Position numbers and translations under genes: made by a program. From the NCBI RefSeq assembly GCF_050113715.1, contig NZ_JBNJQR010000005.1:1-64000 (forward strand): 64,000 bases of DNA, in the 5' to 3' direction. The notes below the pieces were generated by a model. That model made no database searches. It worked only from the letters and a program-made list of their open reading frames with translations, and had not been told where the DNA came from. Numbering within the stretch: position 1 is the stretch's first letter; each line of letters starts with the position of its first letter. Shown piece after piece: positions 34,788 through 42,529 of this stretch. The DNA comes from Brevibacillus_H ginsengisoli (GTDB lineage Bacteria > Bacillota > Bacilli > Brevibacillales > Brevibacillaceae).

Positions 34788-36074
34788 ATGGCAATGATTA
34801 CAGACGTTTATGCTCGTGAAATTCTTGATTCTCGCGGTAACCCAACAGTAGAAGTTGAAGTTTATTTGGAAGATGGCGCTATGGGTCGCGCAGCGGTTCC
34901 ATCCGGAGCTTCTACAGGAGCATATGAAGCAGTTGAGCTTCGTGACGAAGACAAATCCCGTTACCTCGGTAAAGGCGTTCTCAATGCGGTTAAGAACGTA
35001 AACGACATTATCGCGCCTGAGATCATCGGCATGGATGTTTTTGATCAAGTTGGTATCGATATGACCATGATCGAATTGGATGGTACACCGAACAAAGGTA
35101 AATTGGGCGCTAACGCAATCCTTGGCGTTTCCATGGCTGTAGCTCGCGCAGCTGCGGATTCTTTGGGTGTTCCACTCTACAACTACCTTGGTGGATTCAA
35201 TGCCAAAACACTTCCAGTTCCAATGATGAACATCTTGAACGGTGGTAAACACGCGGACAACACTGTAGACATTCAAGAATTCATGGTAATGCCTGTAGGC
35301 GCTGAATCCTTCTCTGAAGCGCTTCGCATCGGTGCTGAGATTTTCCACTCCTTGAAAAAAGTGCTTGCTTCCAAAGGCTTGAACACAGCAGTAGGTGACG
35401 AGGGTGGTTTCGCGCCAAACTTGAAATCCAACGAAGAAGCGATCACAACTATTCTCGAAGCGATCAAAGCAACTGGTTATGAGCCAGGTAAAGATGTATT
35501 CTTGGCGCTTGACGTAGCTTCTACTGAAATGTACAAAGACGGCAAATACCACTTCGAAGGCGAAGGCGTTGTGAAAACAACAGAAGAAATGATCGCTTTC
35601 TACGAAGATTTGATCAGCAAATACCCAATCATCTCTATTGAAGACGGTTTGTCCGAAGACGACTGGGATGGCTGGAAAGCACTTACTGAACGCATCGGTC
35701 ACAAAGTTCAATTGGTGGGCGACGACTTGTTCGTAACCAACACAGAGCGTCTTGCTCGCGGTATCGAGAGCAGCACAGCCAACTCCATCCTTGTAAAAGT
35801 AAACCAAATCGGTTCGCTTACTGAAACATTTGATGCAATCGAGATGGCAAAACGCGCTGGTTATACAGCAGTGATCTCTCACCGTTCTGGTGAAACCGAG
35901 GATTCCACTATTGCGGATATCGCAGTAGCGACCAACGCTGGCCAAATCAAAACGGGTGCTCCTTCCCGTACAGACCGCGTAGCGAAATACAACCAACTTC
36001 TCCGCATTGAAGACGAGTTGGGCGAAACTTCCCGCTTCGGTGGCCAGAAAGCTTTCTACAACTTGAAAAAGTAA
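34788..36074 (+). CDS. eno: Enolase
   Basis: Dehydrates 2-phosphoglycerate to phosphoenolpyruvate; often also part of RNA degradosome-like complexes. At 428 residues: 'ARGNPTVEVEV'-type N-terminus ('SRGNPTVEVEVYLEDG'), 'GDEGGFAPNL', 'SIEDGLSEDDWDGW', 'VGDDLFVTN', and 'SHRSGETEDSTIADIAVA'. Codon use is strongly biased, as for gapA. Last gene of the operon, with a terminator after it. Confidence 0.98.
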   Translation: MAMITDVYAREILDSRGNPTVEVEVYLEDGAMGRAAVPSGASTGAYEAVELRDEDKSRYLGKGVLNAVKNVNDIIAPEIIGMDVFDQVGIDMTMIELDGTPNKGKLGANAILGVSMAVARAAADSLGVPLYNYLGGFNAKTLPVPMMNILNGGKHADNTVDIQEFMVMPVGAESFSEALRIGAEIFHSLKKVLASKGLNTAVGDEGGFAPNLKSNEEAITTILEAIKATGYEPGKDVFLALDVASTEMYKDGKYHFEGEGVVKTTEEMIAFYEDLISKYPIISIEDGLSEDDWDGWKALTERIGHKVQLVGDDLFVTNTERLARGIESSTANSILVKVNQIGSLTETFDAIEMAKRAGYTAVISHRSGETEDSTIADIAVATNAGQIKTGAPSRTDRVAKYNQLLRIEDELGETSRFGGQKAFYNLKK

Positions 36075-36100
36075 GGGAAGCGCCTGGCAAGAGCAAAAAC

Positions 36101-36140
36101 AAAAAGCATGCTGTCTGATTGACGGCATGCTTTATCTTTT
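36101..36140 (+). terminator. Terminator of the glycolytic operon
   Basis: Stem AAAGCATGC / GCATGCTTT followed by ATCTTTTAAT. Confidence 0.82.
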
Positions 36141-36164
36141 AATGTGTGAACAGATCCATGAAAA

Positions 36165-36197
36165 ATAAAAAAACCCTTGAGGATCAGGGTTTTTTTA
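36165..36197 (-). terminator. Terminator after the cytochrome c gene
   Basis: Stem AAACCCT / AGGGTTT with A and T runs on either side, so usable in both directions. Confidence 0.82.
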
Positions 36198-36207
36198 GAT
36201 GTTCAAC

Positions 36208-36615
36208 TTACTTCTTCTCGGATAGCCATTTGGCTACTGCCTTGACTTGAGCATCGTCTTTCAGCAGTCCAGGTGGCATGCCGCCTTTACCATTCTTCAA
36301 AATGTTCTCAATTTCTTCTGGCTTGTACTTGCTTCCGATTTTGGTCAAGTTCGGTCCCATAGCACCTTCGAGGTTTTGACCGTGGCAAGCCGTACAAGTT
36401 TGTTTCACGATCTGTTCTGCGTTCACTTCTTTAGATGGTGCGGTAGCTGCTCCGCCGTTTTTTGCTTGTTCGCCGTGTTGTGGAGGGTACATGACAGAAA
36501 CTACAAGTGCGATAAGAAATACGAGAAAAAGAATACCGAAGGAAGTGAAAAAGGCCTTTCCAGAATCGATTACGTCATTCTGATTCATATCCTTTTTGAA
36601 ATTGGATCCAGCCAT
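36208..36615 (-). CDS. Membrane-anchored c-type cytochrome (c550/c551-like)
   Basis: A 135-residue protein with one membrane helix (residues 24-43) and an extracytoplasmic class-I heme domain. The CTACH heme motif is Cys74, Cys77, His78; the distal Met is in 'GKGGMPPG'. A flexible Gly/Ala/Pro linker joins the two. It probably shuttles electrons to a terminal oxidase at the outer face of the membrane. The ATG follows TAGGAGGTC. Single-gene unit on the minus strand. Confidence 0.9.
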   Translation of the reverse strand: MAGSNFKKDMNQNDVIDSGKAFFTSFGILFLVFLIALVVSVMYPPQHGEQAKNGGAATAPSKEVNAEQIVKQTCTACHGQNLEGAMGPNLTKIGSKYKPEEIENILKNGKGGMPPGLLKDDAQVKAVAKWLSEKK

Positions 36616-36858
36616 GCAATAAAGACCTCCTAATGAAAAATAGACGACTCAAAAGCAATTTTACGGTAAATTATGGGTGGTTGCAAGGCAAGCCTTCATC
36701 CGACAAAAAAAATCCATATTTTGATGAACTTGATGAATACAGGCAACTGTGATACATTTAGATAGATGTTTATTTTTGAGAATCTCTAAACTTTTTTCGA
36801 TATGTACCTGTACATGCCAATATGCGAAAATGATCAAACTTTTGAGGTGAATAGAAGC

Positions 36859-37107
36859 ATGGGTATTACGCTTATTAAAGTGTTGCTTGCTATCTCTAGC
36901 ATTGGACTAATTCTTGCCGTATTGCTTCAGTCCGGTAAAAGCGCTGGTCTCTCTGGAACGATTTCCGGTGGAGCGGAACAATTAGTTGGAAAACAGAAAG
37001 CTCGCGGTTTTGACGCGGTTTTGGGTAGATTGACTACTGTTTTGGCTGTACTTTTCATGGTATCTGCCATTTTATTAGGTTACTTCCTGAAACGATTCGG
37101 TGGCTAA
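36859..37107 (+). CDS. secG: Preprotein translocase subunit SecG
   Basis: An 82-residue membrane protein with two helices. The N-terminal helix starts 'MGITLIKVLLAISSIGLI', then 'LLQSGKSAGLSGTISGGAEQL' is the conserved SecG loop, and the second helix ends 'LGYFLKRFGG'. It assists the SecYEG channel. The ATG at 36859 is chosen for the GAGGTGA site upstream and normal family length; an in-frame GTG lies 12 bases earlier. Followed by a terminator, then rnr-smpB-ssrA, an order common in Firmicutes. Confidence 0.94.
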   Translation: MGITLIKVLLAISSIGLILAVLLQSGKSAGLSGTISGGAEQLVGKQKARGFDAVLGRLTTVLAVLFMVSAILLGYFLKRFGG

Positions 37108-37123
37108 TATGGATAGCTAGAAG

Positions 37124-37155
37124 GGCAGCAAGTTTAGTACTTGCTGTCTTTTTTG
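37124..37155 (+). terminator. Terminator after secG
   Basis: Stem CAGCAAGT / ACTTGCTG and a run of Ts (TCTTTTTTG). Confidence 0.85.
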
Positions 37156-37287
37156 TGCTTTTCGGGAATTTATCATAGGAAAAGGGTACCATTGTGCTGA
37201 AATCAGGCGTACGATGAGATTACAGGGGTTGTTTCAACAGTTAATTGCAAATACTTATAGTATAAATAAGAAAAAAGGAGCCTGCCT

Positions 37288-39732
37288 ATGAAAGAAGAAC
37301 AAATTCTTTCGTTTATGCGAGAGCAAGCTTACCATCCGATGACGGTGCAAGAACTGGAAGAGGCCTTTCAGTTACAAAACTCCGATGATTTCAAGGAACT
37401 GGTAAAAACATTAAATATATTAGAAGATCAAGGAGCCATTATTCGTACACGAACAAATCGTTATGGCGTTCCTGAGAAGATGAATCTGATTCGTGGACGA
37501 TTGCAGAATCATCCCAAAGGGTTTGGCTTTGTCATTCCGGAAACAGAAGGACAGCCAGACATCTACGTCCATGCCAATGATATGCATGGTGCTATGCATG
37601 GGGATATCGTGCTGGTCCGAGTGGAGAAGGAATCGAATGGAGCTCGTCTTGAGGGGCGGATCATTCGAATTGTCGAGCGTGGAATTACCGAGGTAGTTGG
37701 GACATTCCAGGACGAGACGCATTATGCCTTTGTCGTGACCGATGACAGACGGATTGCCAAGGATATTTTCATTCCCAAAGCAGCTTACAATGGAGCGGTT
37801 GACGGACATAAGGTCGTCGTAAAAATCGTTCGTTATCCAGAGGGACGCGCCAATCCAGAGGGAGAAGTCGTTGAAATCCTTGGTCACAAGAACGACCCGG
37901 GTGTAGACATTCTTTCGATTATCCGCAAATTTGGATTGCCAGAAGCTTTTCCGGCAGATGTATTGGCAGAGGCTGAAGATGCTCCAGATGAAATCAGTGA
38001 AGAGGAAATCCGCGGACGTCGCGATTTGCGTGACCGCATGATGGTGACCATCGACGGAGCGGACGCCAAGGATCTTGATGACGCTGTCTCATTGGAGAAG
38101 CTGGACAACGGTAACTATCGATTAGGTGTACATATCGCCGACGTCAGCTATTACGTCAAGGAAAAATCGGCCTTAGACAATGAAGCCTATAAACGGGGAA
38201 CCAGTGTCTACCTCGTGGATCGGGTAATCCCGATGATTCCACACCGTCTTTCCAACGGAATCTGCAGCTTGAATCCCAAAGTCGATCGCTTGACGGTCAG
38301 CTGTGATATGGAGATTGACCGAGAGGCGAATGTCGTTAAGTACGATATCTTTTTAAGTGTGATTCGCACGAATGAGCGGATGACGTATGCGGATGTCAGA
38401 AGCATTCTCGAAGATAAGGACGAAGCTCTAATCGAGAAATATCAAGATCTCGTTCCGATGTTTCAACAGATGGAAGAACTTTGTCTGAAACTTCGCAGCA
38501 AGCGGATGCGCCGTGGTGCGATTGATTTCGATTTCCGCGAAGCCAAAATCTACGTCAACGAAGAAGGCGTACCAACAGATATCGGCTTCCGTACCCGTTC
38601 CATTGCCGAACAGATGATTGAAGAGTTCATGCTGGCCGCCAACGAAACGGTTGCGGAGCATTTCCACTGGATGAAGCGACCCTTTATTTATCGGATTCAC
38701 GAAGATCCCAAGGAAGAAAAGCTGCAAGCGTTTATGGAGTTTGTGACCAATTTTGGATACAGCGTACGTGGAAAAGGAAATTCTGTTCATCCACGGGCCT
38801 TGCAGCAACTCCTCGAAGAAGCCAAAGGCACACCGGAAGAAATTATCATCAGTACCGTCCTGCTTCGCTCGATGAAGCAAGCCAAATATTCGGCGGAGAG
38901 CCTCGGACACTTCGGGTTGGCAACGGAGTTTTACACACACTTTACTTCACCAATCCGACGATACCCTGACCTTATCGTGCATCGCATGATTCGGGAATGG
39001 ATTCAGTTTGGCGAAATGAGCGGTGAGAAGGAAGCCTATTGGGCAGAGCAGATGCCGATTATCGCTGAGCATACCTCCCAACGTGAACGATTGGCGGTAG
39101 ATGCCGAGCGCGAGACGGACGATCTGAAAAAAGCGGAGTTCATGAAGGAGCACATCGGGGAAGAGTTCGAGGGTGTCATCTCCAGTGTGACGTCTTTCGG
39201 GATGTTTATTGAGCTGCCGAATACCATCGAAGGGCTTGTTCACGTCAGCTACTTAACCGATGACTACTACCATTACCACGAAAAGATGTACGCGCTGGTA
39301 GGGGAACGAACCCGCAAGCAGTTTAGAATCGGTGATGTGGTGCAGGTGCGGGTAGCCAATGTAAATGTAGATGAACGCACCATTGACTTTGAGATTGTCG
39401 GCATGAAGAAGAGTGCGCCTCGCTTTGACCGCAAGCCCAAAGTAATCGAAGGCCGAGGCGGAGGCAACTTCCGTGGTCAACGCGGCGGTCGTAATGAACG
39501 CGGCAAAAATAAAGAGATGAGCCCAGCTGCAGCTCGCCGTAAAAAAATCAAAGACAAGAATCCGATAACCGCTAAACCAGGGTTCGACCTGGCATCCTCG
39601 CGAGATGATGCGGGGAACAGTGAAAATGAGGCGAAGCGGGAGAAGCCGAAGCAGTTCTGGGAGGATCTGGTCGCTGCCAAAAAACAGCGCAAAAACAAAG
39701 TGGCCAAATCCGCCAAGCGTAAGAGAAAATAA
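37288..39732 (+). CDS. rnr: Ribonuclease R
   Basis: An 814-residue 3'-5' exoribonuclease of the RNB family that degrades structured RNA and takes part in trans-translation quality control. Domains in order: N-terminal winged helix (1-65), cold-shock domain ('GRLQNHPKGFGFVIPE'), RNB catalytic domain with Asp-rich centre 'TIDGADAKDLDDAVSL', S1 domain ('EFEGVISSVTSFGMFIELPN'), and a Lys/Arg-rich tail from about residue 715. It is upstream of smpB and ssrA, the partners it works with. The ATG follows AAAGGAGCC. Confidence 0.97.
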   Translation: MKEEQILSFMREQAYHPMTVQELEEAFQLQNSDDFKELVKTLNILEDQGAIIRTRTNRYGVPEKMNLIRGRLQNHPKGFGFVIPETEGQPDIYVHANDMHGAMHGDIVLVRVEKESNGARLEGRIIRIVERGITEVVGTFQDETHYAFVVTDDRRIAKDIFIPKAAYNGAVDGHKVVVKIVRYPEGRANPEGEVVEILGHKNDPGVDILSIIRKFGLPEAFPADVLAEAEDAPDEISEEEIRGRRDLRDRMMVTIDGADAKDLDDAVSLEKLDNGNYRLGVHIADVSYYVKEKSALDNEAYKRGTSVYLVDRVIPMIPHRLSNGICSLNPKVDRLTVSCDMEIDREANVVKYDIFLSVIRTNERMTYADVRSILEDKDEALIEKYQDLVPMFQQMEELCLKLRSKRMRRGAIDFDFREAKIYVNEEGVPTDIGFRTRSIAEQMIEEFMLAANETVAEHFHWMKRPFIYRIHEDPKEEKLQAFMEFVTNFGYSVRGKGNSVHPRALQQLLEEAKGTPEEIIISTVLLRSMKQAKYSAESLGHFGLATEFYTHFTSPIRRYPDLIVHRMIREWIQFGEMSGEKEAYWAEQMPIIAEHTSQRERLAVDAERETDDLKKAEFMKEHIGEEFEGVISSVTSFGMFIELPNTIEGLVHVSYLTDDYYHYHEKMYALVGERTRKQFRIGDVVQVRVANVNVDERTIDFEIVGMKKSAPRFDRKPKVIEGRGGGNFRGQRGGRNERGKNKEMSPAAARRKKIKDKNPITAKPGFDLASSRDDAGNSENEAKREKPKQFWEDLVAAKKQRKNKVAKSAKRKRK

Positions 39733-39800
39733 CCAACTTGCGAGTATGCTCTTTTTTTGATAAACTAACTGATACCATTCAGGTCTGCGAGGTGATCTTC

Positions 39801-40274
39801 ATGTCTACTATAAAAGCGGGAACCAAAACCGTAGCTCAAAACAAAAAAGCCAGACACGACTACTTCATTGAAGAAGTGTATGAAACAGGAATCGCTCTAA
39901 CCGGTACGGAGATCAAATCCCTGCGCGCTGGACGGGTACAGTTAAAAGACAGCTTCGCCCGAATTGAGCATGGTGAACTCATGTTGCACAAGGTGCACAT
40001 CAGTCCATACGATCAGGGCAACCGCTTCAATCATGAGCCTGAACGTACGCGCAAGCTGCTTATGCGACGTAATGAGATCCTGAAACTCATTGGGCTTACG
40101 CGTGAAAAGGGCTACTCCCTTGTACCGCTCAGCATTTACCTGAAGGGCGGCTGGGCCAAGGTTGAACTGGGTCTGGCGAAAGGGAAGAAGAACTACGACA
40201 AGCGGGAGACGTTGAAGAAGAAAGATGCAGTACGCGAAGTCGAACGTGCGTTACGTGATCGTCAAAAAGCGTAA
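39801..40274 (+). CDS. smpB: SsrA-binding protein SmpB
   Basis: A 157-residue protein that binds the tRNA-like domain of tmRNA and brings it to stalled ribosomes. Conserved segments: 'NKKARHDYFIEEVYETGIALTGTEIKSLR', 'HISPYDQGNRFNHEPERTRKLLM', and a basic C-terminal tail ending 'REVERALRDRQKA'. The start at 39801 follows GCGAGGTGAT and gives the family length; the frame opens 63 bases earlier without support. It lies just upstream of ssrA. Confidence 0.97.
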   Translation: MSTIKAGTKTVAQNKKARHDYFIEEVYETGIALTGTEIKSLRAGRVQLKDSFARIEHGELMLHKVHISPYDQGNRFNHEPERTRKLLMRRNEILKLIGLTREKGYSLVPLSIYLKGGWAKVELGLAKGKKNYDKRETLKKKDAVREVERALRDRQKA

Positions 40275-40310
40275 CTGGTTCTTTTTACCCCGTTTGGCTA
40301 TAAACTAACA

Positions 40311-40339
40311 TTGATACCGTCTATACGATATGCTATATT
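40311..40339 (+). promoter_or_regulatory. Candidate promoter for ssrA
   Basis: TTGATA (40311-40316), 17 bases, TATATT (40334-40339). It would give a tmRNA precursor with a leader of about 230 bases, removed by RNase P. A closer promoter cannot be excluded. Confidence 0.5.
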
Positions 40340-40441
40340 AAGTGTACTACCACGACAGATGCCTTACCTCGTATGGTCATCTATCTGTTAACAACTTTTT
40401 AATGAATTTAGGTCATCAGCAGATGATTTAATTGCTGAATT

Positions 40442-40481
40442 TAGGTGGAGAAGACCCGTTCTTGTCCACCTAGATTTTCTT
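40442..40481 (+). terminator. Terminator-like hairpin between smpB and ssrA
   Basis: Stem TAGGTGGA / TCCACCTA followed by GATTTTCTTAT. It would end smpB transcripts before ssrA, or attenuate the leader promoter. Elsewhere in the 40275-40577 gap a second perfect hairpin TCTAACCTT / AAGGTTAGA (40546-40567) sits ten bases before mature tmRNA; no gene is seen. Confidence 0.6.
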
Positions 40482-40577
40482 ATCTCTCATATTTTTTGGT
40501 GGAATGTTTCAAACCTTTTCATGCTAACCTTCTAACCTCTAATTTTCTAACCTTACCAAAGGTTAGACTTCTATCAT

Positions 40578-40933
40578 GGGGGCGTTCTGGATTCGACGGG
40601 GATGGTTGAGCATAAGAAGCGAGCCGGGGGGCTGCGGACCTCGTCATCAACGCGGAAAGCCATTAACTGGCAACAAACAACTTTCTCTCGCTGCTTAATA
40701 ACCAGTGAGGCGCTACCACTCCATCGCCCATGTGGCGTGAATAGCGCTCAACTTTAGTGGGATACGCCGGAGACCTCCGCCTGGGGTCGAAGGAAGAAGA
40801 TCAATCAGGCTAGGTGCTGGGTCAGCGCGTCACTCCGCGAATCCATCACCGAAACTTAAATGAGTGACTGCGCTCGGAGATGCTTATGTGTCGCTGTTTT
40901 CGGACGGGGGTTCGAATCCCCCCGCCTCCACCA
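40578..40933 (+). ncRNA. ssrA: Transfer-messenger RNA (tmRNA)
   Basis: The 356-base RNA begins GGGGGCGTTCTGGATTCGAC and ends with the paired CGCCTCC-ACCA, forming the alanine-accepting tRNA-like domain. The T-arm is GGGGGTTCGAATCCCCC. The tag reading frame at 40669-40695 gives GNKQLSLAA followed by two stop codons (TAATAA); with the charged Ala the tag would be AGNKQLSLAA. Pseudoknot regions follow. Together with SmpB it rescues stalled ribosomes and marks products for ClpXP-type proteases. Its 3' end is also an integration site here. Confidence 0.97.
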
Positions 40934-40939
40934 TACATA
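40922..40939 (+). other. ssrA-terminal attachment core (left copy)
   Basis: The 18 bases CCGCCTCCACCATACATA cover the acceptor and CCA end of tmRNA plus six flanking bases. An identical copy is at 52953-52970. This is the classic form of an integration core that leaves the RNA gene intact. Confidence 0.8.
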
Positions 40940-41001
40940 ACAAACAACACCGCTCAAATTGAACTGACCCCTGTCAAGTAGACAGGAAATAAAAAGCCAT
41001 T

Positions 41002-41892
41002 TTAAGCAGCTTGAGTCCGATATTCAAAAGGACTTAAGTTGCTTAATTTTTGTTGAAAACGTTCATGGTTATAGAAATGGATGTAGCGTTGGACTTCATG
41101 TTTTACTTCCTCAACTGTACGGAACGTACAGCGGTTAAAACATTCTGTTTTAAAATGGCTAAAAAAGTTCTCCATACATGCGTTATCCCAACAGTTTCCC
41201 TTTCGGGACATACTGGCTATCATCTTATATTTTTTAAGCAGGTTGTTATATTGACGGGATGTATACTGGAATCCTTGATCACTATGGAGCAGGATTCCTC
41301 GAACATTCCGTTTCTTTTTTGCCTTCTTGAGTGTATCAATAACGAGCTTCAAATCATTTCTTCGGCTGATCTGATAAGCGATAATTTTGTTATATAGGTC
41401 TTTAATGGCGGATAGGTATAGTCTTTGTCCATTAAAAATCAAATAGGTAATGTCTGTGATCCATTTTTCGCTTGGTCTGAAAGCATGAAAGTTCCTGTTC
41501 AGGAGATTGCTTGAAATTACATACGCTTCTTTTTTACCGTAATAAGGCTTTTTCTTGCGGATGATCGCTTGAATCCCCATCACGTTCATCAATCGTTGAA
41601 CACGTTTGTGGTTTATTTTCAGTCCGTATTTCTTCTCAAGCCATACTTTGACCCGTCGATATCCATAGATTCCCCGGACTTTTTTAAAGCACTCTGCAAT
41701 CCTCTCCATTATCTGCTCGTCCTCAAGTTGCTTGGAAGAGGTGATCTTTTGCCTTTTTACCCATTTGTAATATCCACTTCTGGAGACTTGGGCTAGTTGG
41801 CATAAAAGTAGAATGCTGTATCCCTTCCTGGCTAATTCCTCGATGACAGCAAACTTTCTACCTTGCGGTACCGAATCCATTCCACCTTTCAC
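41002..41892 (-). CDS. IS3-family transposase OrfB
   Basis: A 296-residue integrase-core transposase. Catalytic residues of the DDE triad are seen in 'WITDITYL', 'LLHSDQGFQY' and 'GNCWDNACMENFFSHFKTE'. An N-terminal HTH_21-type region ('CQLAQVSRSGYYKWVKRQ') precedes it. In working elements it is produced as an OrfAB fusion by -1 frameshifting; the heptamer A AAA AAG is present on the minus strand at 41904-41910 and would join the frames as 'ENALLKKALTDVK'. The frame itself is intact, but orfA is broken, so activity is doubtful. Confidence 0.92.
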   Translation of the reverse strand: MKGGMDSVPQGRKFAVIEELARKGYSILLLCQLAQVSRSGYYKWVKRQKITSSKQLEDEQIMERIAECFKKVRGIYGYRRVKVWLEKKYGLKINHKRVQRLMNVMGIQAIIRKKKPYYGKKEAYVISSNLLNRNFHAFRPSEKWITDITYLIFNGQRLYLSAIKDLYNKIIAYQISRRNDLKLVIDTLKKAKKKRNVRGILLHSDQGFQYTSRQYNNLLKKYKMIASMSRKGNCWDNACMENFFSHFKTECFNRCTFRTVEEVKHEVQRYIHFYNHERFQQKLSNLSPFEYRTQAA

Positions 41893-42184
41893 ATCTGTAA
41901 GAGCTTTTTTAACAATGCATTTTCTGCTTCCAATCGTTTGATTTTAACCTCAGGATCCTCTGGTTTCGTTCGTGGTCTACCTATACCAGGACCTTTTGCT
42001 TTTCCTCGTTTTCTTCAAGACCAGCCAACCCTTCGGCTTCGAAATGTCCCACCCACCGACGCACTACAGAGGGATCGATCCCTAATTCTTTAGCTACGGT
42101 TTTATAACCCATTCCATCTATCAAGTATAAATCTACTGCTTTTTTCTTGAATGCAGCGTCAAAAGTTCTCTTGATCTTTCCCAT
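41889..42184 (-). pseudogene. IS3-family OrfA, frameshifted
   Basis: The start 'MGKIKRTFDAAFKKKAVDLYL' and a helix-turn-helix ('KTVAKELGIDPSVVRRWVG') are normal for OrfA. Near 42008-42012 the reading frame leaves the expected path: the frame as written stops at 41981, while a shift of one base continues as 'KRGKAKGPGIGRPRTKPED' and a leucine-zipper end 'IKRLEAENALLKK'. Loss of one A from a run is the simplest cause. It could be a second programmed frameshift site, but no standard slippery heptamer is seen. Confidence 0.8.
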
Positions 42185-42529
42185 AAGAAATCCCCCCATA
42201 ATAGACAGAGTAAAGTGCTTACTTTTTTCTGTCTACTATGAGGGGATCATATCAAATTGTGAGTGGTGTTTTTTATTTGTGATGAACAAAGGAAAATTAT
42301 TAGTCAGTGTAATTGTCTGGGACATAGGGAAAAAAGAATATGCGTGAAGAAAAAATCCAGTTTTCCCATTACTCACCTCGTCCAATACATAATTCCGATG
42401 CTATCCTTTATGCAGTCAAATCTCAAGCCTGTCTTATTTATATCACCTATAAATGGATATAAATTACAGATAGCGTTATAATATTTCTATAATTTTTAAT
42501 ACTCCTATTTAATAAAGAGAGGAACCCTT

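Larger units (their letters stand above)
40965..42249 (-). mobile_element. IS3-family insertion sequence, decayed
   Basis: About 1.29 kb with imperfect terminal inverted repeats TGACCCCTGTCAAGTAGACA (left) and TGATCCCCTCATAGTAGACA (right, complement). It contains orfB and a frameshifted orfA. TCAAATTG occurs just outside each end (40954-40961 and 42252-42259), close to but not exactly abutting the TG/CA termini, so the exact duplication is unclear. It lies 25 bases beyond the ssrA attachment core. Confidence 0.85.

Noticed and set aside
34707..36128. A 473-residue antisense frame opposite eno
   Set aside because: Strong codon bias in eno produces an open mirror frame; no start signals, and the Phe/His/Cys-rich composition is unlike a real protein.
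42147..42347. Small plus-strand frame at the right IS end
   Set aside because: It crosses the IS terminus, has no ribosome site and no recognisable content.
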